Below, piece by piece: positions 7,983 to 16,114 of a stretch of 47,081 nucleotides of DNA. Positions within the stretch are counted from its first letter, which is position 1. Each line of letters starts with the position of its first letter. The position numbers were made by a program, and so were the translations under genes. The stretch spans positions 1 to 47,081 of the forward strand of contig JAHILZ010000034.1 of assembly GCA_018896765.1 (NCBI GenBank). The letters run 5' to 3'. Under the pieces are notes generated by a model, which saw nothing but the letters and a program-made list of their open reading frames with translations, was not told where the DNA came from and did no database searches. The stretch comes from Patescibacteria group bacterium. Lineage in GTDB: Bacteria > Patescibacteriota > Minisyncoccia > JAHIHE01.

Positions 7983-8579
7983 TTACAGCTTCCAATTATC
8001 AAAAAAAGACAGTTTCATAATAAAATTACTAAATCCCGCGACGACGAGAGCGCTTAGGGCAAGACTCGAGGCAATCGCGATATTGTTTTTATCTTTTAAA
8101 ACAACCGCGTTTATAATTCCTTTTAAAATTAACAAGCCGAAAGCAATGGCGAAATAAGCGAAAATTTTAGGCCAGCCGACAATCATCGCGGTAAAAAATC
8201 CCAAGGCGACATCGTTTTTATCCAAAATCCGCCCGCCCGAATATTTTTTAACGAGAAAAAGAAAACCGGCCCATACCGCTCCCGCCAAAAAACTTACAAC
8301 AGCTTCCCGCCAAAAATTAAAATAAGCATAGCCGTAAAAATAGGCTGGGTTATGCGGCGGCAAAAGATAGCGGCTAAACGGATCCAATTTCCACGCGTTA
8401 TAAGTCGCGATCGTGCTGTAAGCGCCGGTAATGGCGAAAAGCGCTATCGCGACAAAAATCCCGTATTTGATCAATTTAAAATTAAGCTCATGAGTTTTGA
8501 AATAATTGGCTAAAATTATAAATAGCCACAAAAGTGGAAGATAAAAAGATAGAAGGTTTAAAATGGCAGGAATGTTCAT
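7983..8579 (-). CDS. multi-pass membrane protein of the pilus cluster
   Basis: A 198-aa protein with about six hydrophobic segments (roughly residues 5-23, 35-55, 80-100, 125-143, 145-160, 170-190) and no aspartate pair or GxHyGxGD motif. It is therefore not a prepilin peptidase. I recognise no family. The start is ATG 8579, preferred over TTG 8585. It lies between the pilin and pilB genes on the same strand, so a role in pilus assembly is possible but only contextual. Confidence 0.7.
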   Translation of the reverse strand: MNIPAILNLLSFYLPLLWLFIILANYFKTHELNFKLIKYGIFVAIALFAITGAYSTIATYNAWKLDPFSRYLLPPHNPAYFYGYAYFNFWREAVVSFLAGAVWAGFLFLVKKYSGGRILDKNDVALGFFTAMIVGWPKIFAYFAIAFGLLILKGIINAVVLKDKNNIAIASSLALSALVVAGFSNFIMKLSFFDNWKL

Positions 8580-8599
8580 TTGCAAAATAATAACTTATT

Positions 8600-8717
8600 T
8601 AAGGCTAAAGTCTAAATTTAAAATTTTAAATGAAATCCTAAATGATAAAATTATAAATTATTTATTCATTTAGTAATTTAGGCTTGATTTAAAATTTAAA
8701 ACTTAAAATTTAGCCTT
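8600..8717. repeat. AT-rich palindromic intergenic element, copy 3
   Basis: It begins taaggctaaagtctaaattt and ends aaaatttagcctt, so its outer ends are inverted copies. The inner part holds atcctaaat and tttaggctt. It fills most of the gap between the pilin and membrane-protein genes. Confidence 0.65.
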
Positions 8718-8733
8718 CTAAATTCAATATTAA

Positions 8734-8785
8734 GATAGATCGCTCAATTTAATATCAACTTCCGATACCAATCGAACGATCTATC
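8734..8785 (-). other. mRNA hairpin after the pilin gene
   Basis: gatagatcgctcaat (8734-8748) pairs with atcgaacgatctatc (8771-8785), 13 of 15 positions, with a 22-nt loop, 23 nt after the pilin stop. No clear T-run follows on the minus strand. It may stabilise or partly terminate the pilin message. Confidence 0.5.
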
Positions 8786-8807
8786 AAAATATTTTTCTCG
8801 CTTAACT

Positions 8808-9464
8808 TTAGAAATCATCTGTACCGGGCAAAATGTTTACTGCCGTGCCTATTTCGTACAAACGGGAATTATCCCCGCCGTCTTTGGCCGCTTTGTCATC
8901 ATCATTTGTGAAAGCCACGCTTTCCAATTTAGCGTTTAGTTCAAATGTGATATTGGACGCGTTGCAAGCATAGCGATAAACCAAGGCGTCATTTGTTATG
9001 AGAGCGGCTGTACTTCCACCGTTAGCAAATGTATTAGACGGGTCAAGAGGTAAGTTAGAAATAGGAGAACCGCCAACAATAGCGCTAAGATTAACAGGCA
9101 GCCATCCTGAACCATCAGTTGTAGCAACAACACTTCCAAAAGGAACGCCCAACGCAACAGCAAGATCAGTTATTCCATCCTTACTATAAAAAACCGTCTT
9201 TGCTCCTGCTCCATTAAGATAACAAAGATTATTATCTGGAGCAGTGGTAGTCAAATCTGGACTGCCGATAGTGGTAATATATAATCCCAGCGCGGTTTTC
9301 AAAGTCGCCAAGTCGCTCATTCTTTGAGTATCGCGGCTTTTTCTCAAACTCTCGGCCGGGTTCAAAACCAATACCAAGGTCACTGACAAAATTGCCAAAA
9401 TCGCGATCACGATCAAAAGCTCAAGCAGTGTAAACCCCTTCGCTTCAATTTTATTCGTTTTCAT
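8808..9464 (-). CDS. type IV pilin (main-type prepilin)
   Basis: A 218-aa prepilin with leader MKTNKIEAKG, cleavage before FTLLELLIVIAILAIL, and Glu at +5 of the mature protein. A hydrophobic alpha-helix is followed by RKSRDTQRMSDLATLKTALGLY, the usual alpha1 continuation in Patescibacteria-type pilins. A Ser/Thr/Gly-rich globular domain follows with two cysteines, about residues 81 and 168, that may form the D-loop disulfide. A strong Shine-Dalgarno (aaggaggtg) precedes ATG 9464. It is the first gene of the pilus row, and an IS element ends 37 bp upstream, so its native promoter may have been displaced. Confidence 0.9.
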   Translation of the reverse strand: MKTNKIEAKGFTLLELLIVIAILAILSVTLVLVLNPAESLRKSRDTQRMSDLATLKTALGLYITTIGSPDLTTTAPDNNLCYLNGAGAKTVFYSKDGITDLAVALGVPFGSVVATTDGSGWLPVNLSAIVGGSPISNLPLDPSNTFANGGSTAALITNDALVYRYACNASNITFELNAKLESVAFTNDDDKAAKDGGDNSRLYEIGTAVNILPGTDDF

Positions 9465-9569
9465 TATTTCACCTCCTTCTAGTTTAGTGAGTACTTAGAA
9501 CCTGCGTGAAAGCAAAAAAAAGTTATTAAATTGTTGTTAAGTTAAGCTCTTTTTAAAGTCTATCTTCAT

Positions 9570-9606
9570 TGCAACAAAAACATACATAGGGTATACTTTT
9601 GTTGCA
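9570..9606 (+). promoter_or_regulatory. hairpin covering the transposase start
   Basis: tgcaacaaaa (9570-9579) pairs with ttttgttgca (9597-9606), whose last base is the A of the ATG. The loop carries the only purine-rich stretch (taggg) that could act as ribosome binding site. Such hairpins in other IS elements block translation from read-through transcripts; that role is inferred here. Confidence 0.55.
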
Positions 9607-10940
9607 TGGCATACGGAATCAAAAAGCTAATCGTGGAATTTAATTCTGAGCGGCTTACCCATTTCGGCGGAGTCTATCTTTTCCATTTGTTTCTTAAAAA
9701 TATTGGCTTAAGAAAATTTCTTGCTTTGAATATTCATTTTATCCAGCGCAATAATCACTACACGATTTCCGAAATGATTTTATCTCTGATGTATCCGATC
9801 ATTCTCGGCATAGGAAGAATTGAGATAACCGCCCTACTGGGCAATAATGGAGTTTTCAAAACATTAACCGGTTTAAAAAGCTTTCCCAAGCCAACCACTT
9901 TAAGAAGATTTCTTTTAAGAGGCTCAGAAAATCTTTTTCCCGAGTTTGTTAGCCTGCACCATCGGTTAAGAAAATATTTTCTTGATCTAACGGCGCCGAA
10001 TAAAAAACTGCTTTTTGATCTTGATTCCACGATTTACACGGTCTGGGGAAATCAGGAAGGGGCTTTGAAAGGATACAACCCTAAAAACAAAGGAAGAAAA
10101 TCTTATCATCCTTTATTCTGTTTTGAATATTACAGCGGACAAAGCATGTTCGGAACTTTGAGAAAAGGTAATGCTCACACTTCAGCCGGCTCAAAAGATT
10201 TGCTGAAAGACCTGCTGGCCAAATATTCTTACAAAGATTATCAGATGCGTTTCCGCGGCGACTCTGGATTTTACGATAAGGAGATAATCGCTTTATTAAG
10301 CCAAAACAAGATAGGGTTTGCCATTGTGGCTGATATGACCGGATCGCTGAAAAACAAAGTTGGAGGGTTGGAATACAAATCTATTGATAACATTTACAGT
10401 TTTGCCGAAACCCGATATCAGCCTCTAAGCTGGCCAAAAGAATATCGATATTGCATCGTTCGCCGAAAACTGCCATTGGAAGATCCCGAACAAACCGTAT
10501 TATTTGTCATTGAAAATTTTTCTTACTCAGCTATCGTTACTAATCTAGAAATGACTCCTGAAAATGTCTGGAAATTTTACAGCGGAAGAGTCCAGTGCGA
10601 AAGAAATATCAGAAGTTTGAAAGAGGATTATTATCTCGCTAATATCCCCACTAAATATTTCAAAGCCAATGAATTTTATCTGGAAATTTTGCTTTTTTCT
10701 TATGATTTGATTAAATGGTTTCAAAGATTATGCTTGCCTCTGGATTGGCAAAGCAAAACTTTGCAAACATTAAGAAACGAAATACTGCTAATGCCCGGTT
10801 CATTTGTTAAACACGGCAATAAACACATTTTAAGATTTCCTAAGAATTCGCCGCAGCAAAAAGTATTTCTTGAAGCTAAAAGCAAAGCTGAAAAACTGAA
10901 AGATTTAAAGAATGAATTTAAAAGAACAAAAGTTTTTTAA
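9606..10940 (+). CDS. IS1380-family transposase
   Basis: A 444-aa DDE/RNase H-fold transposase. First catalytic Asp region: LLFDLDSTIYTVWGNQEGALKGYNPKN, the hallmark D-x-D-S/T followed by the G-x-x-EGA-x-x-GYNP block of IS1380. Second: FRGDSGFYDKEII. The C-terminal Glu block lies around GRVQCERNIRSLKEDY. Length is normal for the family and the frame is intact. It catalyses cut-and-paste transposition of the surrounding element. Translation may be limited by the hairpin over the start codon. Confidence 0.93.
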   Translation: MAYGIKKLIVEFNSERLTHFGGVYLFHLFLKNIGLRKFLALNIHFIQRNNHYTISEMILSLMYPIILGIGRIEITALLGNNGVFKTLTGLKSFPKPTTLRRFLLRGSENLFPEFVSLHHRLRKYFLDLTAPNKKLLFDLDSTIYTVWGNQEGALKGYNPKNKGRKSYHPLFCFEYYSGQSMFGTLRKGNAHTSAGSKDLLKDLLAKYSYKDYQMRFRGDSGFYDKEIIALLSQNKIGFAIVADMTGSLKNKVGGLEYKSIDNIYSFAETRYQPLSWPKEYRYCIVRRKLPLEDPEQTVLFVIENFSYSAIVTNLEMTPENVWKFYSGRVQCERNIRSLKEDYYLANIPTKYFKANEFYLEILLFSYDLIKWFQRLCLPLDWQSKTLQTLRNEILLMPGSFVKHGNKHILRFPKNSPQQKVFLEAKSKAEKLKDLKNEFKRTKVF

Positions 10941-10991
10941 TCAATTAAAAATTTCTTGTACGAAAAACTTAATTTTTCACGCAGGATCTAA

Positions 10992-11026
10992 GTGAGTAGT
11001 GAGTAGTGAGTAGTGAGTAGTGAGTA
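10992..11026. repeat. GTGAGTA heptamer tandem array (five units)
   Basis: Five perfect 7-nt units directly follow the right end of the IS. A single GTGAGTA also lies left of the IS (9487-9493), so the element may have inserted into or beside the array. Confidence 0.85.
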
Positions 11027-11034
11027 AAAAATTT

Positions 11035-11055
11035 CCTACAACCTACAACCTACAA
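11035..11055. repeat. CCTACAA heptamer repeats (three units)
   Basis: Three perfect units just downstream of the response-regulator stop. The same heptamer recurs at 3822-3840 between the two pseudopilin genes. Confidence 0.8.
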
Positions 11056-11061
11056 CCTAGC

Positions 11062-11436
11062 TTAAAGATATTTGCTGATTTTTTCAATAATTTCTTCCAA
11101 GGTATGCTCGGTTTTAATAAAATATTCAGCCGCTCCCAAAGAAATGGCTTTTTCCTGATCCGCTCTCTGCCCAAGATTAGAGAGCGCCACTACCGGAATA
11201 TTTTTCATATTTTCATCGCTCTTGATCTTTTTTAAAAATTCAAATCCGTTCATTTTCGGCAGCATCAAATCCAAAATAATCAGCGCCGGTTTTTCCTTGC
11301 GGACAATTTTTAATCCTTCCTCGCCGTCCATCGCGATAAAAACATTAAAGCCCGATCTTTCAAATTTTATCTGATAAGCTTTAACTAAAAAATTATCATC
11401 CTCAACGATTAAAATTTTTGTTTTTTCTTTTTTCAT
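11062..11436 (-). CDS. single-domain response regulator (CheY-like)
   Basis: A 124-aa receiver domain with no output domain. Visible residues are acidic E12-D13-D14, phospho-acceptor D56 (ILDLMLP), S86 and K108 (YFIKTE). It should be phosphorylated by a histidine kinase and act by protein contact. It lies 126 nt downstream of the PAS histidine kinase gene on the same strand, which is its likely partner. In Patescibacteria such regulators often accompany type IV pilus genes, and the pilus row lies on the far side of the IS. Confidence 0.92.
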   Translation of the reverse strand: MKKEKTKILIVEDDNFLVKAYQIKFERSGFNVFIAMDGEEGLKIVRKEKPALIILDLMLPKMNGFEFLKKIKSDENMKNIPVVALSNLGQRADQEKAISLGAAEYFIKTEHTLEEIIEKISKYL

Positions 11437-11562
11437 ATTTAGAAAGTAGAGGGTGGAAAGCGGAAGGTGGAATATTATATAGAATATATTTATTCAACTT
11501 GCGCTTTTTTACCGCTATTTAAATATATGCTTTAAAAAATTATTTTTTTCTGCTGGCTACCC

Positions 11563-13458
11563 CTATATTTTACAATATCCTTTCTTTATTGGCAAGGAAA
11601 AATAAAATACCGCTCCTTTATTTTCCTCTGATTTAAACCATATTTTGCCTCCAAATACATCTAAAATGGATTTCACGATATACAGCCCCAAACCCGTGCC
11701 GCTGGCGTTATAAGCCACGGCGTTATTGGTTCGGGAAAACTTTTTGAAAATCTTATATTGCTCTATCTTGGATATTCCTATGCCTTTATCAGCCACCGAA
11801 AATAATAATTCGGAATCTTTCTTTGCTATCCTGATAATTATATCCTTGCCGCCGGGGCTGTATTTTGACGAGTTGATGACCAAATTATCAATCACGTTTT
11901 TAAGCAAAACTTTATCAGTTTCCATTTCAAGCTTTTTGTCCTTCAGCCCGAAAAACTTTATTTTTTGATCTTTTTTATCCAATAGCGGCTTAAGCTCGCT
12001 CAATATTTTTTTTACAGTATCTTCTATGTTTATCTTTTCCAAATTAATAATCAATTGCTTGCTTTCAATCCGAGACATGTTAAGCATAGTATTCACCAAA
12101 TTAATCATGCTCTGATTGTTAACATACGCCTCGCGCACAACTTCAAGCTGTTTTTTCTTAAGAGCGCCCACATCGCCATTGACCAAAATTTCCAAAAACC
12201 ATTTTGTCGCGGAAAGCGGCGTTCTCAACTGATGGGAAGCGATAGAAATAAAATCGGAACGCATCATTTCCAGTTTTCTCTTGGCGGTAATGTCGCGGAA
12301 TACTACGATACAGCCCATAATCTCGCCTTGTTGATTCTTAATTGGAGTAATGCGCTCTTCAACATCAATCAAGTTCCCTTTTTTAGTCGTTAGAACGAAA
12401 TGCCTGTCCGCGCTAATAACCTCTCCTCTCAGCGCTCTGTCAATGTGTTTTGTTTTTTCGCTCTTGGTAATCTCGTCTGAAAATTTTAAATATTTATTAT
12501 AAACGGATCCGCGCACTTTACTGAATTTAAAACCGGTAAGCGCTTCCGCCGCCGAATTAAAAATAATGATTTTCTTTTCTTGATCTATCGCGAACACGGC
12601 ATCTCCGATGCTGTTGAGAATCGCTTCCAATTTATTTTTTTGCTCTTGCGCGATATCGCGCTCAATATAAACGCTTTTCAATGCGTTTTCCATATTAATG
12701 CGTGCAAACTCGCGATCTTCTTCGGCGGTTTTTAAATTGCTAACATCCCTAAAAACCACAATCGCGCCAATAATCCCCTCCCTGACAAAAGGAGCGGTAG
12801 AGATTTCCACCGGAAACACCCTTCCTGAAACGGTTTTATAGTAAATATTATCTTTAATAACAACTGTTACGCTCTTGCCGCTTTTTAACATTCTTCTGGC
12901 CGGCCATTCTTCCATGGGAAGCTCGCGGTCGCCCTTCAAAAGCGCCAGGACTTTTTTAATCTGCTTGCCAACCGCGTCTTTCGCGGGCACGCCCAAAAGT
13001 TTTTCAGCCGTTGTGTTTATTAAAAGAATGTTCAAATCTCTGTCCAAAACCAGCAATCCTTCGCCCATCGAAAAAAGAATCGCTTGAAGCTCTCGGCGCT
13101 CTTCTTTTATTTTTTCATCCGACTTTTGTACATTATCCATCATTTCATTAAAAATCCTGCCTAAATAGCCTATCGCATCACCGGAACTTATTTTAATTCT
13201 TTGTTTGAAATCTCCCTGCCTGATTTTATCGATCGCCTCTTTGATCTTGTTGACAGGATTAGCAACGAAAAAATCCAAGAACAAAGCGAGCGCTGTTAGC
13301 AACAGAAATAATCCGCCAAAAATAATTTGCGCCATTTGTTCTCTGCCGATATTGCCATTTTTAATATCGCCGGAAACAGCCAAAAAAATAACTATCGCAA
13401 AAATAATAAAAGCGGTGGCAATCGGCAAAAATAATTTCAAAAATAAATTTAATCGCAT
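11563..13458 (-). CDS. membrane sensor histidine kinase (HAMP-PAS-PAS-HisKA-HATPase)
   Basis: A 631-aa protein with two N-terminal membrane segments (about 7-28 and 45-67) and almost no periplasmic loop. A HAMP segment (VANPVNKIKEAIDKIRQGDFKQ) follows. Two PAS domains lie near 125-240 (FSMGEGLLVLDRDLNILLIN) and 275-395 (LNSIGDAVFAIDQEKKIIIFN). The H-box SIASHQLRTPL has its His near 409; the ATP-binding domain has the N region NLVINSSKYSPGG, the G1 box DKGIGI and the G2 box GTGLGLYI. The short loop suggests sensing of an internal or membrane signal via PAS. The CheY-like gene is downstream. Confidence 0.92.
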   Translation of the reverse strand: MRLNLFLKLFLPIATAFIIFAIVIFLAVSGDIKNGNIGREQMAQIIFGGLFLLLTALALFLDFFVANPVNKIKEAIDKIRQGDFKQRIKISSGDAIGYLGRIFNEMMDNVQKSDEKIKEERRELQAILFSMGEGLLVLDRDLNILLINTTAEKLLGVPAKDAVGKQIKKVLALLKGDRELPMEEWPARRMLKSGKSVTVVIKDNIYYKTVSGRVFPVEISTAPFVREGIIGAIVVFRDVSNLKTAEEDREFARINMENALKSVYIERDIAQEQKNKLEAILNSIGDAVFAIDQEKKIIIFNSAAEALTGFKFSKVRGSVYNKYLKFSDEITKSEKTKHIDRALRGEVISADRHFVLTTKKGNLIDVEERITPIKNQQGEIMGCIVVFRDITAKRKLEMMRSDFISIASHQLRTPLSATKWFLEILVNGDVGALKKKQLEVVREAYVNNQSMINLVNTMLNMSRIESKQLIINLEKINIEDTVKKILSELKPLLDKKDQKIKFFGLKDKKLEMETDKVLLKNVIDNLVINSSKYSPGGKDIIIRIAKKDSELLFSVADKGIGISKIEQYKIFKKFSRTNNAVAYNASGTGLGLYIVKSILDVFGGKIWFKSEENKGAVFYFSLPIKKGYCKI

Positions 13459-13484
13459 ACCGGTTAATATAATAATAACTTCTA

Positions 13485-13934
13485 TTACAAACTAAAATAA
13501 CTCTTGGTAACCAAATCTGTTTCTTTAACGCCGAATTTTTCAAAAAGCTCAAGCTTTGCCTCGCCGTCAACGGGATAAAATTCTATGAACTCGCCGTATT
13601 TTTCCACGCTATCAAGCTCGATTTTCGAGCCTTTCCATGAATAAAGCTCTCTTGTTTTTCTCAGAACATACTGATTGCCCTTGAATAAAGGAAGCAAAAT
13701 ATCGGAAGTGTCTTTAGGCAGATATTCATGCATATCGACAATAAATCCGCCGTCTTCCTGGCTGAGAATCGTCAAATAAACATCATCGCCGTTTTTTTGA
13801 AGTTTATAAATATGGCCATTGTCTATTTTGAGATAAAAATCATCATGCTGTTCTTTCTTGATAAAAACCGCTCCAATTTCATCGAGAATTTCTCGCGCTT
13901 TTGCATGAGAATATTTTGCTTTGTATTCCGTCAT
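13485..13934 (-). CDS. CYTH-like domain protein
   Basis: A 149-aa protein resembling the CYTH (class IV adenylate cyclase / thiamine-triphosphatase) tunnel fold. Blocks include EQHDDFYLKIDNGHIYKLQ at the N-terminal strand pair, QYVLRKTRELYSWKGSKIELDSVEKYGEFIEFYP late, and a final EKFGV helix. The N-terminal ExExK signature is replaced by EYKAKY, so triphosphate hydrolysis is uncertain. It lies between two histidine kinase genes on the same strand, 26 nt from the downstream one, which suggests a link to signalling. Family assignment is moderate. Confidence 0.65.
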   Translation of the reverse strand: MTEYKAKYSHAKAREILDEIGAVFIKKEQHDDFYLKIDNGHIYKLQKNGDDVYLTILSQEDGGFIVDMHEYLPKDTSDILLPLFKGNQYVLRKTRELYSWKGSKIELDSVEKYGEFIEFYPVDGEAKLELFEKFGVKETDLVTKSYFSL

Positions 13935-13974
13935 AATTTTACATTATTTGTCAATTACCCAATACCTTGTTTTT

Positions 13975-14182
13975 GTCATTGCCAAGAAGTGAAGCAATAA
14001 AACAATCCTTGCGCAGTTTAAAGTTCAAAATGCAAAGTTCAAAGTTACAGTTAAAAATTTAAAGTTTTTGAAATATTATAACTTTTAGCTTTGAATTAAA
14101 CTTTTCACTTTTCACTTTGAACTTTTAACTTAGTTGCGAAATTGCCGCGCGCTCCGCCTGCTGACGGATCACTCGCAATGAC
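13975..14182. repeat. composite palindromic intergenic element
   Basis: The outer arms are gtcattgcc...gaagcaat on the left and a degenerate gcgaaattgc...actcgcaatgac on the right. Inside, aaagttc heptads (14021-14060) on the left mirror cttttca/ctttgaa heptads (14100-14130) on the right. The right end overlaps the last codons of the kinase gene that ends at 14192 only marginally (it stops 10 bp short). There is no gene in the gap. Confidence 0.55.
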
Positions 14183-14191
14183 AAAAGAAAG

Positions 14192-15577
14192 CTATTTAAC
14201 TATCTGCAATCTTACCGCAACTTGCGTACCGACCCCTTCCATGCTTTCCAAAGTAATTTTTCCCTTCATCAATTCGACAATTTGCTTGGTAATCCAAAGC
14301 CCCAAGCCGGTTCCGACAATTTTGCCGGTTTTTTCATTTTGCGCGCGGTAGAATTTTTCAAAAAGATGTTCTTGCTCTTCGCTGGACATCCCGATGCCGG
14401 TATCAGCGACTTTAATTTCCACAAAATTGTTTTTAACCATAGCCGTGACTTTTACGCTTCCTTTTTGGGTATATTTTACCGAGTTGCCGATCAAATTGAT
14501 CAATACTTGGCGCAGCCGCTCCGGATCAGCCGAAACCAGAGGAAGTTTTTTATCCGTCTCCAAATATTCCAGCGCCAATCCTTTTTCATCGGCATTAACT
14601 TTTAGCTGAGAAACTATATCCCGAATAATAGGATCCAGCTCCGTTGATTGATTTGCCACCGGAAGCCGTCCCTGCTCAATTCGGGAAACATTCAACAAAT
14701 CTTCCACCAATCCTTCCAGCCGATTATTGGATTTAGCCGCCGTATTTATCGCTTTTTCTATTTCCGGATTTTCTATCTTGCCGAATGTTCCTTCCAAAAT
14801 CATTGAAAGATAGCCCTTAGTGACGGTCAGCGGGGTTCTGAGTTCATGAGAAGCAATTGAAATAAATTCATCTTTCATCTGATCGACTTCCTTGATTTTC
14901 CTGTACAAAATCGCGTAATCCCAAATTCTCACGGTAAACGCCAAAAATACAATCACCACAATAATTGTTATAAAAAGCAAATAAAACGAAACGTCTCTGA
15001 TATCTTTCGCGTTATCGTCAATCAATTTTGACGAAATTTTCATTGTCAGCAGAGCCTCTTTTTTATCGGAATTTCCTTTCATCGGCATCGCAACCAGCCA
15101 AAACCTGTCTTCGACCGAAAATCCCTCGACAAAATTCTTGCCTTCGGAGGTAGTCGCCAATTCCAATGAATCGGTGGCTATCGACTCGTCGTCTTTCAAA
15201 GACCAGGCGAGAGTATAAAAGTAAAAATTCACGCTTTTCCCGATATCGTCTTTTTTCGAAGACGCGATAGTTCTAAAATTATCTTCCGCGGGAATAAGTA
15301 TAGACAGCTCTTTTAAATCGGTATCTTCGGCCGACATTTTATCAATCGCTTTTTGCAGCAATTCTTCATCGCCTAAATCCTGCCCAACCATGGATCTAAT
15401 CAAGCGACCAACCGTCACCTGCTCTCTTTGCAAAGCGGCGTCTAAATTCTCATTATAATTTCCAACATTGGTATAGGTATTGTAAGCTATCAGCGCGGGA
15501 ATAAGAATGATCAAAAAGATGCCGTAAATAATCTGGACGGTTTCCTTGTTTTTTGTTATAAATTCCCTGAAATTCAT
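14192..15577 (-). CDS. membrane sensor histidine kinase with extracytoplasmic domain
   Basis: A 461-aa kinase. The frame opens earlier (15685), but those 36 codons read through the GTCATTGCGAG repeat, so I place the start at ATG 15577 (MNFREFITKN). Membrane segments at about 14-32 and 195-217 enclose a 160-residue sensor domain. Then come the H-box FISIASHELRTPL (His near 245), N-box NLIGNSVKYTQKG, G1 DTGIGM, F region FEKFYR and G2 GTGLGLWI. Signal unknown. It is 257 nt upstream of the CYTH gene. No dedicated response regulator lies beside it apart from the CheY-like protein. Confidence 0.9.
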   Translation of the reverse strand: MNFREFITKNKETVQIIYGIFLIILIPALIAYNTYTNVGNYNENLDAALQREQVTVGRLIRSMVGQDLGDEELLQKAIDKMSAEDTDLKELSILIPAEDNFRTIASSKKDDIGKSVNFYFYTLAWSLKDDESIATDSLELATTSEGKNFVEGFSVEDRFWLVAMPMKGNSDKKEALLTMKISSKLIDDNAKDIRDVSFYLLFITIIVVIVFLAFTVRIWDYAILYRKIKEVDQMKDEFISIASHELRTPLTVTKGYLSMILEGTFGKIENPEIEKAINTAAKSNNRLEGLVEDLLNVSRIEQGRLPVANQSTELDPIIRDIVSQLKVNADEKGLALEYLETDKKLPLVSADPERLRQVLINLIGNSVKYTQKGSVKVTAMVKNNFVEIKVADTGIGMSSEEQEHLFEKFYRAQNEKTGKIVGTGLGLWITKQIVELMKGKITLESMEGVGTQVAVRLQIVK

Positions 15578-15619
15578 AATATCATATTTTTCTCGTGAAT
15601 TACAAAATAGCCATTTTCT

Positions 15620-16110
15620 GTCATTGCGAGAAGTCCCGAGTACTCGGGACGACGAAGCAATCTCTACTCTAATGTCAAAATCCAAATTACAAATACCAAA
15701 TCAAGTTCAAAATCCAAATGCCAAAGTTAAAACAATAATCAATAATCAAATTAAATCCCAAATCTCAATGACCAATGACCAATAAAATCCCAAACAAATT
15801 TTTTAAGTCTAAAGTCTAAATTTAAAATTTTAAATCAATTTAAAATTTTAAATGAATAAAACAAAAACAATTTAAAATTCAGTCATTTAGGATTTCATTT
15901 AAAATTTAAAACTTAAAATTTAGCCTTATACAATAAGTTTAGATGTTAGGGTTTAGGGTTTGGTTGGGCATTGGGGTTTGGGCATTGGGGCCTAATTATA
16001 AATCTTAATTGGTTATTGGTTATTTTAGCAATTTGGCATTTGACATTTGTAATTTGTCATTAGCAATAACTGCGAGATTGCTTCGCCCTGAGTACAGGAC
16101 TCGCAATGAC
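15620..16110. repeat. large nested palindromic element filling a 537-nt gap
   Basis: There is no gene here. From outside inward, paired inverted layers are visible. First, gtcattgcgag...gaagcaatctct on the left against gagattgcttcg...ctcgcaatgac on the right. Second, caaattacaaat (15685 region) against atttgtaatttg (16046 region), and aaatgccaaa against tttggcattt. Third, tcaatgaccaatgacc against ggcattgggg repeats. Fourth, the taagtctaaa...tttagcctta element at the centre (15804-15927). Confidence 0.7.
15804..15927. repeat. AT-rich palindromic intergenic element, copy 4
   Basis: It begins taagtctaaagtctaaattt and ends aaaatttagcctta. It is the centre of the larger nested palindrome and is most similar to the copy at 8600-8717. 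Confidence 0.6.
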
Positions 16111-16114
16111 AACT

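Larger units (their letters stand above)
9501..10985 (+). mobile_element. IS1380-family insertion sequence
   Basis: It is bounded by inverted repeats CCTGCGTGAAA (9501-9511) and tttcacgcagg (10975-10985). Symmetry continues outward for seven more bases (acttaga / tctaagt with one mismatch), so the true ends may be wider. No 4-5-bp target duplication is visible at the CCTGCG boundary. It contains one full-length DDE transposase and looks intact. It lies between the pilin and response-regulator genes. Confidence 0.85.

Noticed and set aside
7983..8579. Prepilin peptidase candidate in the pilus row
   Set aside because: No GxHyGxGD motif or paired membrane aspartates in this membrane protein.
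15578..15685. 36-codon N-terminal extension of the second histidine kinase
   Set aside because: It reads through a GTCATTGCGAG repeat; the next in-frame ATG at 15577 begins a normal cytoplasmic tail before the first membrane helix.
15944..15960. TTTAGGG repeats as a telomere-like end
   Set aside because: Only two units inside a palindromic spacer, flanked by ordinary genes; part of the general heptamer pattern.
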